From positions 1 through 64,000 of the forward strand of contig CAYYLZ010000007.1 of assembly GCA_964472725.1 (NCBI GenBank): 64,000 nucleotides of DNA. Reading direction: 5' to 3'. Both the position numbers and the translations under genes were made by a program. Each line of letters begins with the position of its first letter. Positions within the stretch are counted from its first letter, which is position 1. The notes under the pieces were generated by a model. That model did no database searches. It saw only the letters and a list, made by a program, of their open reading frames with translations, and was not told the origin of the DNA. Positions 39,528 through 48,645 of this stretch are shown here, in pieces. The DNA comes from RGIG6375 sp964472725. GTDB lineage: Bacteria > Bacillota > Clostridia > Oscillospirales > Oscillospiraceae.

Positions 39528-40028
39528 TTACGTTAAATGCATGTTTTCCGCGATTGCAACCGCCTCTTCGACGGTAGCTGCGGGGGCGGAAATGTATTTG
39601 CCGTCAAATTGATAGTATTTTTCATTGTCCACAAATATACAGACCTTATCAAAGAGCCCGTCCATGAACAGTGAACCGACGTAATATATTTTTTGATATT
39701 TGCTGCTGAAATAATGTAGCAGACATTGCTTGCCGCCGACGATTTTCACATCATTTAACAGCAGCTTAAAATCGGACACTTCGGCTTCGGAATTCAGGTC
39801 GGAAATGGTCACCGTTCCCATAAAGTAGTCATCATCCCTCAGGAGGTAATCGTAGTATTTGCCTTTTATCGCTATGCCCTCAGCATCACCGACAGTGGGG
39901 TTTTCAACATCCCACGCCACGCAAGGCATACTCTTATCAACATTGCGGCGCAGTGGGATAAAGTACAAGGCTGCGAAAATCACAGCTAATATTATTACGC
40001 CTGCAATTATTCGGTTTCTGTACTTCAC
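39528..40028 (-). CDS. Small membrane-anchored protein A (tandem paralogue)
   Basis: 166 residues. The membrane segment is IIAGVIILAVIFAALYFIPL, then MPCVAWDVENPTVGDAEG and IKGKYYDYLLRDDDYFMG, ending SAPAATVEEAVAIAENM. Paralogue of the next gene. It begins 8 bases after the stop of the MerR-RDD gene, so it is probably part of the same signalling unit. No known family. Confidence 0.78.
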   Translation of the reverse strand: MKYRNRIIAGVIILAVIFAALYFIPLRRNVDKSMPCVAWDVENPTVGDAEGIAIKGKYYDYLLRDDDYFMGTVTISDLNSEAEVSDFKLLLNDVKIVGGKQCLLHYFSSKYQKIYYVGSLFMDGLFDKVCIFVDNEKYYQFDGKYISAPAATVEEAVAIAENMHLT

Positions 40029-40036
40029 AGGCTCGC

Positions 40037-41476
40037 CTACTTTACAATGCTTATGGTAAATTCTTCTCTATACAGCGACTTAACATTGTCCTTCGCTACC
40101 AGCATACCGCCCACATCGTAATAGCCGCTGTATTCAATGTCGCGGTTTATGCTTATACCGCTCACCTTGAAGCTGCAATCCCTGAAAGGCTCGTTGCGCA
40201 GCTTGCGCTCTATAAAGGAGCGGTTGCTGTTCACTACGCCCATCTCCTTGCGGGCACCGCCAAATGCCAACGCTATCACCAGCTGTTCATTTACGCAGTC
40301 AGCGGCAAAATCAGCATCACGCACTTCGCCGTGGGCGACAATTTGGGTTATAACTCCGTTCTCCAAGGTGTACTCAAACTCAAGACGGGGCTTCTTCTCG
40401 AAGCTTATCACCACGGCTCCCTGCTCGCTTATTTCACCGATAGAACCATCACTGCCGTCCACCTCCGACACATAAAGCTGACCTTCCTCTGTCATGTGAC
40501 GCATATTCAGGTCATAAATCTCGATCATTGCATTATAGTTCTCTGCAAACTGCGCCACGGTCAAATCGCCCCGATTGGGCGGCAGCTGAGAGCAGTACAC
40601 CGTAATCACTATCGTCACTATCCACAGCACTATCGCCGTGGGAATGGCTACCGCGTTCTTCCAGTTCATCGGGCGGGGGACTACGTTTGAGTAGTCCTCC
40701 CAGTACAGGGAAAGCCCCTCGTCGGCACGCTTGTAGCTTTTCCAGTTCATTATCCACTCCACTATGGGAATGGTGAAGCCCATGCCGTATATAAGGACAT
40801 ATTTCGTGCGCTGCCAGCCCACACCGTAGCTAAGACGACCTCCGTCATTATTGGTGACACGCAGACTGAAAAGGAATTTGCCCAGCGTTGTTCCGAAAAT
40901 TCTCAGCAGCAGCGGTTCAACAAGGAGCATCACCACAACGGTAAGCACGGAAAGGAGCAAATTGGACTTCGTTGCACCCCGCAGCGTAAAGGAAAATATA
41001 GTTACCAGTACCAGGCGGTACAGCAGCAGGTCAGCGGCACGGGCGAAATATCTGCGCCACTGGCAGGGCGGGTACTGAGGCATTCCCGGCCCTATAACTA
41101 TCACCGGCTCATCTTCCGGCAGGGCGTTCTTGTACTTTGCGGCATTGAGTGTGGCGTAGCTTTCCCCCGCTCCGCGCATAGCGCGGCAGAGGTTCTTGGC
41201 TTCTTCAAGAGCTTTCGCTTCGCTTTCCAGCTCACGGAGGCGGCGGGACAGAACGGCGCTCAGCTCGTCCTCACCCTTCTGCAGGGCGCGGATATCCTCC
41301 AAAGAAACACCCACGCCGCGCAGCAGCTTTATTTTCTCCAGCACCGCCAGTTCCTCCTCGGAATAGGTGCGGTAGCCGTTGGGCAGGCGCTTGGGGTCGA
41401 TAAGTCCCTCCTGCTCATAATAGCGTATATTCGCTCTCGGTATGCCCGAAAGATTTTCTATCTCCTTTATGGTCAT
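40037..41476 (-). CDS. MerR regulator fused to an RDD membrane domain
   Basis: 479 residues. MerR HTH (TIKEIENLSGIPRANIRYYEQEGLIDPKRLPNGYRTYSEEE, about 1-40) and a coiled coil (about 70-100) are followed by an RDD-type domain with hydrophobic segments (ADLLLYRLVLVTIFSF, LLSVLTVVVMLLVEPLLL, TTLGKFLFSLRV). A last membrane helix (VAIPTAIVLWIVTIVITVYC) precedes a likely extracytoplasmic domain of about 170 residues. The layout suggests one-component transmembrane signalling. The ATG at 41476 follows AAGGAGG. Heads a three-gene operon. Confidence 0.85.
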   Translation of the reverse strand: MTIKEIENLSGIPRANIRYYEQEGLIDPKRLPNGYRTYSEEELAVLEKIKLLRGVGVSLEDIRALQKGEDELSAVLSRRLRELESEAKALEEAKNLCRAMRGAGESYATLNAAKYKNALPEDEPVIVIGPGMPQYPPCQWRRYFARAADLLLYRLVLVTIFSFTLRGATKSNLLLSVLTVVVMLLVEPLLLRIFGTTLGKFLFSLRVTNNDGGRLSYGVGWQRTKYVLIYGMGFTIPIVEWIMNWKSYKRADEGLSLYWEDYSNVVPRPMNWKNAVAIPTAIVLWIVTIVITVYCSQLPPNRGDLTVAQFAENYNAMIEIYDLNMRHMTEEGQLYVSEVDGSDGSIGEISEQGAVVISFEKKPRLEFEYTLENGVITQIVAHGEVRDADFAADCVNEQLVIALAFGGARKEMGVVNSNRSFIERKLRNEPFRDCSFKVSGISINRDIEYSGYYDVGGMLVAKDNVKSLYREEFTISIVK

Positions 41477-41592
41477 TTGCAAGCCTCCTTTGAGCTCAGC
41501 ATAAGCTATAAAGTTGCTTTACAGTCAAGAGTTTTTTCTCTGTTTATTGATATTTTATCATATACAGCCTTGCTGCGCCACCATATTGGCAT

Positions 41593-41625
41593 AAAAAAGC
41601 TCGGGGCGCCATAAAGGCGCCCCGA
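41593..41625 (-). terminator. Terminator of solute-binding protein gene 1
   Basis: TCGGGGCGCC / GGCGCCCCGA stem, then GCTTTTTT on the minus strand. Confidence 0.85.
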
Positions 41626-41642
41626 ACAAAAATTAGGTTGTG

Positions 41643-43394
41643 TTATGCGTTCTCAGCCATGTAAGCGTCGAATGCAGTCTGGTAAATCTCAAGGATCTTA
41701 GCCATACCGAGGTCCATTGCACCCTGAACATAAGCGTCCCACTCGTCCATAGACTTCTCGCCTACGAAGAATGCTGCATAGTTCTCGTTGATATAGGTTG
41801 CAACGTCGCTGGAGTAAGCGCTGACTTCCTCGCTCTCGTCATCGGACAGACGGAAGCCGGTGGGAACGTCATACTCACCCTCGTAGCCCTCTATAACCCA
41901 TCTCTCGGTCATTTCGAGGAGCTCGTTGCCGCCGGGATATGCATACTGACGAGCCTGAGAGAAGAGGGTTGCGTCGCCGAGGTTGTTAGCGGAGTACATG
42001 AGCAGTGCCCACTGGGCGCCCATTCCTTCGGGATGATTGTTGATGAAATCGGTGAGCATTCTCTCGCCGTTTTCGTCATAATCCCAAACAACACCCTGGG
42101 GACCCCAGCTGGAGTACTCGGAGCCTGCGGGGCTGTAGAACCAGTCACACCAGGTAACTGCAAGAGGAATGTTCTCGCACTTTGCGCTGATGTTAACGTA
42201 ACCATAGGTCAGATAAGAGAGTTCCTGACCGTACATGAGCTTCTGACCCTCATACTTTACGGGACGGGTAAGGGAGGTCCACTTTGCATCGGGGTCGGGA
42301 GTCTGGGTGATATAGTCGTTGATCTGGCTGGGAGTCATGGAAACGTAAGCAGTAGCACCGGTGGTGATCTGGTTTACCATTTCGTTATTGCCGATGTAGC
42401 CGGGCCAGCCGGGATCGATAAGGCCTTCCTTATACCACTGAGCCATCATGGCGGTAATATCCTTGTCGTCCTGAGTAGTCAGGGTGTACTGGATCTTGCC
42501 GTCCACAACCTTGCTGAAAGGCATACCGTAGGAGTTGAGGAGAATAGCGGTGTTGTAGCCGGATGCGAAGTAGCCGGGAACCATTTCGATGGTCTGGAAC
42601 ACTTCCATGGGCCACTCTATGCCCAGTTCATTCTTGAAGCGATAAAGCATATCGTGGATATCGTCATAGGTAACGATGTCCTGCCAGGTGAGACCCAAGT
42701 CTTCAAGGAAGTCTTCACGTACGCACCAGCCGGTGGTGGGGGTGGGGTCGGAGAGGATACCGTAGAACCAGCCTACGATGCCTTCCTTATAATAAACAGT
42801 GTTGGTAAGGCCGTCCTTATCAATAGCCTTTACCTGATAGAAGTAGTTGGGAGCATAATCTCTGTAATCCCAAATGTTTATAAACCAACCTTCGTTGATG
42901 GCGTCCTCTGCAGACTTGCCGTAATAGGTAAGGCCGAGGGACATGATGTCGGGCAGGTCATCAGAAGCCAGCATAACCGCAAAGTTCTGGCTCTTGGTTT
43001 CTACGGGAGTAACCACATACTCGATGTTAACACCGGTCATTTCGGCGAGTTCACGCTGGTACTCCATGCTGCCAAAGCCATCAGCGGGAATGTACTGAGG
43101 AGTATAGCAGGTGTTCCAATAGGTAATGACCTCGTCGGTGGTGCAGAAGGGCTGCTCATACTCGTAGGGAGCATTGGCTATACCCTTTTCATCAGCCTCG
43201 AAGTTTCCGGCGGCGAGCTTATAAGGAGAATCTTCCTGAACGTCTTCGCCACCCTGGCTGTCGTTGGGAGTGGTGGTGCTTGTGCCGGGGGTAGTGGTAG
43301 GTTGGTCGGGAGCGTCCTTGGGAGCACAACCTGCAAACATAGCCACTACGAGCAGCAGAGCAAGCATCAGCGAAAGCAGTTTCTTAACTTTCAT
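41643..43394 (-). CDS. Extracellular solute-binding lipoprotein 1 (ABC importer type)
   Basis: 583 residues. Lipobox signal MKVKKLLSLMLALLLVVAMFAGC, then a Ser/Thr/Pro linker and a large periplasmic-binding fold (DLPDIMSLGLTYYGKSAED, WCVREDFLEDLGLTWQDIVTYDD, WCDWFYSPAGSEYSSWGPQG). It resembles the long LplA/LipO-type binding proteins for oligosaccharides. No permease or ATPase gene is near. It is about three-quarters identical by eye to the next gene. Confidence 0.88.
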   Translation of the reverse strand: MKVKKLLSLMLALLLVVAMFAGCAPKDAPDQPTTTPGTSTTTPNDSQGGEDVQEDSPYKLAAGNFEADEKGIANAPYEYEQPFCTTDEVITYWNTCYTPQYIPADGFGSMEYQRELAEMTGVNIEYVVTPVETKSQNFAVMLASDDLPDIMSLGLTYYGKSAEDAINEGWFINIWDYRDYAPNYFYQVKAIDKDGLTNTVYYKEGIVGWFYGILSDPTPTTGWCVREDFLEDLGLTWQDIVTYDDIHDMLYRFKNELGIEWPMEVFQTIEMVPGYFASGYNTAILLNSYGMPFSKVVDGKIQYTLTTQDDKDITAMMAQWYKEGLIDPGWPGYIGNNEMVNQITTGATAYVSMTPSQINDYITQTPDPDAKWTSLTRPVKYEGQKLMYGQELSYLTYGYVNISAKCENIPLAVTWCDWFYSPAGSEYSSWGPQGVVWDYDENGERMLTDFINNHPEGMGAQWALLMYSANNLGDATLFSQARQYAYPGGNELLEMTERWVIEGYEGEYDVPTGFRLSDDESEEVSAYSSDVATYINENYAAFFVGEKSMDEWDAYVQGAMDLGMAKILEIYQTAFDAYMAENA

Positions 43395-43714
43395 TTGACA
43401 ATCTTCCTTTCCAAATTTTGACATAGTCAACAAATCGAACATTTCCTTCACACATTTTTTGACCTGTTGCACACATTCTACCACAGCACAGCAAAAGCGA
43501 ATGTTTTCGCCAAGACATTACTTTTTAAATTCTTAATATTTTTGAGTGTTTTTCATCATTTTTTATTAATATTTTGTAACACTTTTATGTTCACCTGTCC
43601 GGTTGTATTGAATTCGGTGTTTTTTTCCGCAGCGCCGCAGGGCAAAAAATTTCCTCCGCAGGCATACACCTGCGGAGGAAATCTAAAAATTATACCGTAA
43701 ATTGCGGCTGTGCC
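43395..43714 (-). promoter_or_regulatory. Leader of binding protein 1 and terminator of binding protein 2
   Basis: No gene here. A conserved dyad TTGAC-N3-GTCAA lies at 43418-43430, upstream of the start at 43394, within a leader that matches the one upstream of gene 2 (45461-45545). At 43649-43682 a ATTTCCTCCGCAGG / CCTGCGGAGGAAAT stem followed by TTTTTT on the minus strand ends gene 2. The AT-rich part between them holds the promoter area of gene 1. Confidence 0.7.
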
Positions 43715-45460
43715 TTATGCTGCCATGTATGCGTCGTATGCTTCCTGATACAGTTCGAGGATCTTATCCATACCAAGAGTGTTTGCCTGAGCAACATATT
43801 CATCCCACTCGCTGATGGGCTTATCGCCTACGAAGAATGCGGAGAACTGCTCGTTGATATAGGTTGCAACGTCGCCGCTGAGCTCGTTGAGCTCTGCATT
43901 CTGATCATCGGTCAGTCTGAAGCCGGTGGGAATGTCGTACTCACCCTTGTAGCCTTCGATAACCCATCTCTCGGTCATTTCGAAGAGCTCACGGCCGCCC
44001 TCATAAGCGTAGGAACGAGCCTGAGAGAAGTAAGTAGCGTCGCCAAGGTTGTTGGCGGAGTACATGAGCAGTGCCCACTGGGCACCCATGCCTTCGGGAT
44101 GATGGAGAATGAAATCGGTGAGGATCTTCTCACCGTTCTCGTCATACTCCCAAACAATGCCTTCGGGACCCCAACTGGAGTACTCGGAACCTGCGGGGCT
44201 GTAGAACCAGTCACACCAGGTAACTACAAGAGGAATGTTCTCGCACTTTGCGCTGATGGAGGAAGTACCGTAAGTCAGATAAGAGAGCTGCTGGCCGTAC
44301 TTGAGTTCCTGGCCTTCATAGAGAAGAGGACGGGTAAGAGAAGTCCATCTGCAGTCGGGATCATCGGTAGCAGAGATATAGTCGTTGATCTGGCTGGGAG
44401 TCATGGAAACGTAAGCGGTCTCGCCGGTGGTGATAAAGTTCATCATATCGTCGTTACCCATGTAGCCGGGCCAGCCGGGATCGATGAGGCCTTCCTTGTA
44501 CCACTTTGCCATCATTTCGACGAGGTTCTTATCGTCTTCGGTGGTAGAGGTGTACTGGATCTTACCATCGATAACCTTGGTATAGGGCATACCTGCAGAG
44601 TTAAGGAAGAGAGCGGTGTTGTAGCCGGATGCAAAGTAACCGGGAACCATTTCAAGGCTCTGGAAAACTTCCATGGGCCAATCTACGCCCAGCTCGTTCT
44701 TCATGCGGGTGAGCATATCATAGATATCGTCATAGGTAACGATGTCCTGCCAAGTGAGGCCCAGCTTATCAAGGTAGTCCTCACGTACGCACCAGCCGGT
44801 GGTGGGGGTGGGATCCTTCAGGATGCCGTAGAACCATGCGCAGACATTTTCGTTGTAGTAAACGGTATCGCGGAGGGTCTGCTGGTCGATATACTCTACA
44901 GCGTAGAAATAGTTGGGAGCATAATCCTTGTAATCAAGGATGTTTACCAGCCACTCTTCATCAACTGCGTCCTGAGCGGACTTACCATAGTAGATAAGGC
45001 CGTGGGCCATGATGTCAGGCAGATCGTCGGCTGCCAGAAGAACTGCGAAGTTCGCCTGAAGAGACTCAACGGGAGGACAGAGATACTCAATGTGAACGCC
45101 GGTCTTCTGATCCAGCTCCAGCTGGTAGGGCATGCTGCCGAAGCCTTCTGCAGGAATATACTGGGGAGTCCAGCACATGTTCCAGAAGGAGAAAACCTCG
45201 TCAGTGGTGGAGAGAGGCAGCTCATACTCATAGAAATCAAGAGCAAGACCATTCTCGCCGGTTTCGAAATTGCCTGCTGCGAAGTTGTAAGGAGAATCTT
45301 CCTCAACTTTTTCGCCGCCCTGGCTGTCATCGGGAGTGTTGGTGCTTGTGCCAGGGGTGGTGGAAGGAGTGGAGGGAGTGTCCTTGGGAGCACAACCTGC
45401 AAACATAGCCACTACGAGCAGCAGAGCAAGCATCAGAGAAAGCAGTTTCTTTACTTTCAT
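43715..45460 (-). CDS. Extracellular solute-binding lipoprotein 2 (ABC importer type)
   Basis: 581 residues, paralogue of the previous gene along its whole length, including the lipobox VVAMFAGCAPKD, GKSAQDAVDEEWLVNILDYK, GWCVREDYLDKLGLTWQDI and SEYSSWGPEG. Differences cluster in segments likely to line the binding cleft (for example DFYEYELPLSTTDEVFSFWN), so the ligands may differ. I prefer the ATG at 45460 (AGGAAG spacing). Own promoter and terminator; no transporter genes nearby. Confidence 0.88.
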   Translation of the reverse strand: MKVKKLLSLMLALLLVVAMFAGCAPKDTPSTPSTTPGTSTNTPDDSQGGEKVEEDSPYNFAAGNFETGENGLALDFYEYELPLSTTDEVFSFWNMCWTPQYIPAEGFGSMPYQLELDQKTGVHIEYLCPPVESLQANFAVLLAADDLPDIMAHGLIYYGKSAQDAVDEEWLVNILDYKDYAPNYFYAVEYIDQQTLRDTVYYNENVCAWFYGILKDPTPTTGWCVREDYLDKLGLTWQDIVTYDDIYDMLTRMKNELGVDWPMEVFQSLEMVPGYFASGYNTALFLNSAGMPYTKVIDGKIQYTSTTEDDKNLVEMMAKWYKEGLIDPGWPGYMGNDDMMNFITTGETAYVSMTPSQINDYISATDDPDCRWTSLTRPLLYEGQELKYGQQLSYLTYGTSSISAKCENIPLVVTWCDWFYSPAGSEYSSWGPEGIVWEYDENGEKILTDFILHHPEGMGAQWALLMYSANNLGDATYFSQARSYAYEGGRELFEMTERWVIEGYKGEYDIPTGFRLTDDQNAELNELSGDVATYINEQFSAFFVGDKPISEWDEYVAQANTLGMDKILELYQEAYDAYMAA

Positions 45461-45481
45461 TTTCATCTTCCTTTCTACATT

Positions 45482-45567
45482 TTGACAGAGTCAACAAATC
45501 AAACATTTCCCTCGCATAATTTTTTGACCTGTTGCACATATTCTACCACAGTCGCTTAGTTTTGAAA
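45482..45567 (-). promoter_or_regulatory. Promoter and conserved dyad of binding protein gene 2
   Basis: On the minus strand TTTCAA (45567-45562), 16-base spacer, TAGAAT (45545-45540). The dyad TTGAC-N3-GTCAA (45482-45494) lies in the leader, at the same place as in the paralogue. It could be a regulator site or an RNA hairpin. Confidence 0.6.
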
Positions 45568-45660
45568 TGTTTTAGCCAAGACACTTCGTGCACAATTTTT
45601 AAGAAAGTTTTAAGTGTGTTTCACTCATTGTTAAAATTATCATACATATTTGTAACGCAA

Positions 45661-45697
45661 ACAGCACCCCGCAGAAAATCTGCGGGGTGCTGTTTTT
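45661..45697 (-). terminator. Hairpin after the thymidylate-synthase-like gene
   Basis: ACAGCACCCCGCAGA / TCTGCGGGGTGCTGT stem. A T run is present on the plus side, so it may act in both directions. Confidence 0.7.
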
Positions 45698-45704
45698 CAA
45701 GTTG

Positions 45705-46445
45705 TCAATTCTGCGCTTTCAGCTTTTCCACGGCGGCGGCGATCTCCGGCTGAGCCTCGATCATCATATCCTCCCATTCGCCCACATAATCGTAGGTAAC
45801 TTCGCCCTCGCTCATGCGCTTCACATAGCCTTCGAGCATGGGGAAATCCTTCTCATAGCAGTGGAAGCTGTTGGCGCGGTGGGTGTAGCTGCCCATGGGC
45901 ACGCCTACTTCGTCGGCAATGCGCTTCTGCAGCATTATGAGCGCAAAGGCATTCATAAAGGTCGCCTTGCAGGCGTCGTTGGAGCGGAAAAGCACCTTGC
46001 TGTGGAGCTTGCCTGCGCGGATAAAGAACTGGATATGCTGCAGGCAGGCCGGGTCGTCGCTGGCGGCGTCCTTTTCCCAATCGCGTACGTCGATGACCGC
46101 GCGGCGGGAGTCGGGATTGCGGCGCAGCTCCTGCGCAATGAAGGGAAACTGCTTTTCCATTCGGGAATGATAGGTATATGCCCAGTTGCCGCGCTCTATC
46201 TCGAAGTCAAGGATACCATCCAGCATTTCCTGACGGTACTGCTCCAGCTCACGGTAGCCGCCGATGAACAGCTTGGATATCATGGGTTCGGCAAGAGGCT
46301 CCTCCACCACCATAGTCATGGAAAGCTCCTTCTGATTGGTATTGTAATCCGGGCAGGGAGAAATCTCGCCGAATTCCTCCAGCTCCTTCAGCGCGTTATG
46401 GTATGCCTCGGGCAGGGTTCTTCCTTTAACAAGACGTTCTTCCAT
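45705..46445 (-). CDS. Thymidylate-synthase-like protein (pyrimidine methylase/hydroxymethylase fold)
   Basis: 246 residues. The C-terminal half follows the thymidylate synthase order: SRRAVIDVRDW, DPACLQHIQFF (nucleophile Cys near 134, Ala in place of the usual Pro before it), LFRSNDACKATFMNAFAL (phosphate-binding Arg-Ser-x-Asp) and THRANSFHCYEKDF in place of HTLGDAHIYxNH. The N-terminal part is unlike ThyA. It may be a divergent ThyA, a dCMP/dUMP hydroxymethylase relative or a family with another role. It overlaps the polyferredoxin gene by 20 bases. Confidence 0.6.
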   Translation of the reverse strand: MEERLVKGRTLPEAYHNALKELEEFGEISPCPDYNTNQKELSMTMVVEEPLAEPMISKLFIGGYRELEQYRQEMLDGILDFEIERGNWAYTYHSRMEKQFPFIAQELRRNPDSRRAVIDVRDWEKDAASDDPACLQHIQFFIRAGKLHSKVLFRSNDACKATFMNAFALIMLQKRIADEVGVPMGSYTHRANSFHCYEKDFPMLEGYVKRMSEGEVTYDYVGEWEDMMIEAQPEIAAAVEKLKAQN

Positions 46446-47313
46446 GATTATTCTCCCCTTCTTTTTTATCGAAGCCGCCAACGCAGCGGCTTATAGCCCC
46501 GGTGGGACAGCTGCCTATACATTCGCCGCAGCGTATGCATTCGGCTGAGTTTATGTTCTTTCGTATTTCAACGCCCATCTTGCAGCTCTTTTCGCAGGCG
46601 CCGCAAAGGGTACATTTTTCTTTATCCACCTTCATGCGGAATATGCTCACCCGGCTGAACAGGCCGTAGAATGCGCCAAGCGGGCAAAGGTATTTGCAGA
46701 AGGGTCTGTAAACGAACACGGAGGACAGCACTATCACTATGAGCACCGCCAGTTTCCATATAAACAGTCCGCCTGCCGCCTGCCGGAGGTTTTCGCTTGC
46801 CGCCAACAGCGGAAGTCCGCCCTCCAGCGTTCCCGCAGGGCACAGCCACTTGCAGAACCACGGCTCACCGATACCGAACTGATTTGAAACAAAGGTGGGC
46901 AGAATTACCACCAGCACCAGCAGCACAAGGTATTTGAGCCATCGCAGCAGCTTATCCGCTTTTTCCGGTACTTTCAGCTTAGGTACGGGTATTTTGTACA
47001 GCAAATCCTGCACAAGCCCGAACAGGCAAAGGAAAGCACAAATAAGGCGTCCCAACACTACGCCGAAGAATATGAGTATACCGATAACGTAGAAGCTGAA
47101 ATTATGCTTTCTCCCGCTCAGCACCGCCTGCAGGGAGCCGATGGGGCAGGATCCGAGAGCGCCCGGACAGGAATAGCAGTTAAGTCCGGGCAGGCACATT
47201 GTTTTCAGCTTGCCTGTATATATCCGGCCCTCCGCAAAGCCCCGGAAATTGGCATTGAAAAGCAGGGCGGAAATGATTTGTATGATAAGTCTTTTGGAAA
47301 TTTTTCTTTTCAT
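46426..47313 (-). CDS. NapH-like membrane polyferredoxin
   Basis: 295 residues with about five membrane segments. CYSCPGALGSCPIGSLQ and the two CKWLCPAGT / CKYLCPLGAFYG motifs are typical of NapH/NosR/YccM-type 4Fe-4S membrane proteins. The C-terminus has two ferredoxin clusters (CTLCGACEKSC, CIRCGECIGSCPTGAI). It would move electrons across or along the membrane. It is coupled to a small CXXC protein and a TlpA-like lipoprotein, so extracellular thiol reduction is a reasonable inference. Confidence 0.88.
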   Translation of the reverse strand: MKRKISKRLIIQIISALLFNANFRGFAEGRIYTGKLKTMCLPGLNCYSCPGALGSCPIGSLQAVLSGRKHNFSFYVIGILIFFGVVLGRLICAFLCLFGLVQDLLYKIPVPKLKVPEKADKLLRWLKYLVLLVLVVILPTFVSNQFGIGEPWFCKWLCPAGTLEGGLPLLAASENLRQAAGGLFIWKLAVLIVIVLSSVFVYRPFCKYLCPLGAFYGLFSRVSIFRMKVDKEKCTLCGACEKSCKMGVEIRKNINSAECIRCGECIGSCPTGAISRCVGGFDKKEGENNHGRTSC

Positions 47314-47450
47314 CCGATACCTATACATTCAAGGCAGATGTTAACTGCTTTCTGCAGCACTACCGCCGCTTCCTCCCGCACTATACCGATAACCACGAAG
47401 GCTGCCGCCAGCAGCAGAAGTCCGGCTCTTATCAATGTCGTTCTGGACAT
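47310..47450 (-). CDS. Small CXXC membrane protein (CD1871A-like)
   Basis: 46 residues with one membrane helix (LIRAGLLLLAAAFVVIGIVR) and the ending VVLQKAVNICLECIGIG, where CxxC follows the helix. This is the pattern of the CD1871A-type proteins known next to 4Fe-4S and TlpA genes in clostridia (recalled). It overlaps the polyferredoxin gene by four bases and begins just after the TlpA gene stop. It may relay electrons between the two. Confidence 0.8.
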   Translation of the reverse strand: MSRTTLIRAGLLLLAAAFVVIGIVREEAAVVLQKAVNICLECIGIG

Positions 47451-47451
47451 A

Positions 47452-48540
47452 TCATTTCTCCATGGAGGCGAGAATTTCTTCCAGCCTGCCGATATACATA
47501 GCCTTGGGGTCAACGGGTGCACCCACTATGGGCTGACCGATGATATTTCCGCTGCTGTCCACGAAATAGGTGGCGGGCACAGCCTCGGTGTAGCGCAGGA
47601 CGTTATTCTCAATGCTTGCGTCGGGAATGATCACCTTGAATTCAAGGCCGTAGGTATCCACTATCTCCAGCGCCAGCTCCATGTCGGTATTGGCGTCGAG
47701 ACAGATGGAAATGACGTTTGCGCCCTCGGGCAGTTCGTCCATCATATCCTGAATAGCGGGCAGCTCCTCGATGCAGGGACTGCACCATGTCGCCCATATA
47801 TTCACCATTGTGACCTTACTTTCGGCGAAAATATCCTGAGTTACAGCTTCACCGGTAAGGGCGGTGGTATCAAAGGACGCGAAGGACACGCCCTGAGCGA
47901 CCTCCGGCTGAAACGCGATTATATTATCCTTGAGGGTTGCTATTTCGGCAATGAGGGCGGCAACGTCCTCTCGCTCGCTGTCGCTGAGGTCAGGGTCGTC
48001 GTAAGAATCATTATAGAAGTAGATATACTCCACGCCCTCCAGCTTGGCGGCGCTGACCTCGTTTTTATAAAGCTCCCGCAGCTGGGGCAGCAGGCTCTTG
48101 CCCTCGTCGCCAACCTCGTCCATGACGCGGACAATGGCAAAGCACTGATAGTAGCGGGAATATGCCTCCTGCAGCTGAGCCTCAGTGGCGTCGGCATCGC
48201 TTATTATCTCAATAAGCACATCGGGCACGTACATGGCAAGGACGGTGCTGCTGCCCACAACGGAAAAGCCAAAGTTATCGGGAATGAGGCTCTTCATGGT
48301 TTCGGGATAGAGCAGACCAAAGCCCAGCGTTGGCTCGGCAAAGCCGTTGCTGCCGTCTATTATCACGGTCTCGCCGCCTACCGTGACCATTCCGTCGGCG
48401 CTGAACTTCTGACCTTCTGCGGTAACGGTCTGAGTGGGTGTGTCGGGTGCCGCGGTATCCGTGGGTGAGGTTTTATTGCAGCCGCCGAAAAGCATAGTCA
48501 AGGCGGCAATGAACGCGAATATTTTAAGATAACGTGTCAC
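47452..48540 (-). CDS. TlpA-like thioredoxin-fold lipoprotein
   Basis: 362 residues. The GTG at 48540 has AAGGAG 7 bases upstream and yields a lipoprotein signal (YLKIFAFIAALTMLFGGC). The thioredoxin fold is C-terminal, with active site WATWCSPCIEELP (CxxC) and the cis-Pro region AVPATYFV. The middle part (about 60-220) is unassigned. It probably exchanges disulfides outside the membrane, reduced via the two genes downstream. Confidence 0.88.
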   Translation of the reverse strand: MTRYLKIFAFIAALTMLFGGCNKTSPTDTAAPDTPTQTVTAEGQKFSADGMVTVGGETVIIDGSNGFAEPTLGFGLLYPETMKSLIPDNFGFSVVGSSTVLAMYVPDVLIEIISDADATEAQLQEAYSRYYQCFAIVRVMDEVGDEGKSLLPQLRELYKNEVSAAKLEGVEYIYFYNDSYDDPDLSDSEREDVAALIAEIATLKDNIIAFQPEVAQGVSFASFDTTALTGEAVTQDIFAESKVTMVNIWATWCSPCIEELPAIQDMMDELPEGANVISICLDANTDMELALEIVDTYGLEFKVIIPDASIENNVLRYTEAVPATYFVDSSGNIIGQPIVGAPVDPKAMYIGRLEEILASMEK

Positions 48541-48645
48541 TGCGGGTCTCCTTAAGCTGTTGTTTCTACTCATTATACATTCTATCGCATCGCATTTCAA
48601 CAAGCAATTATTTGTTTTCCCTTTACTCCAAGTTGATACAATGAT

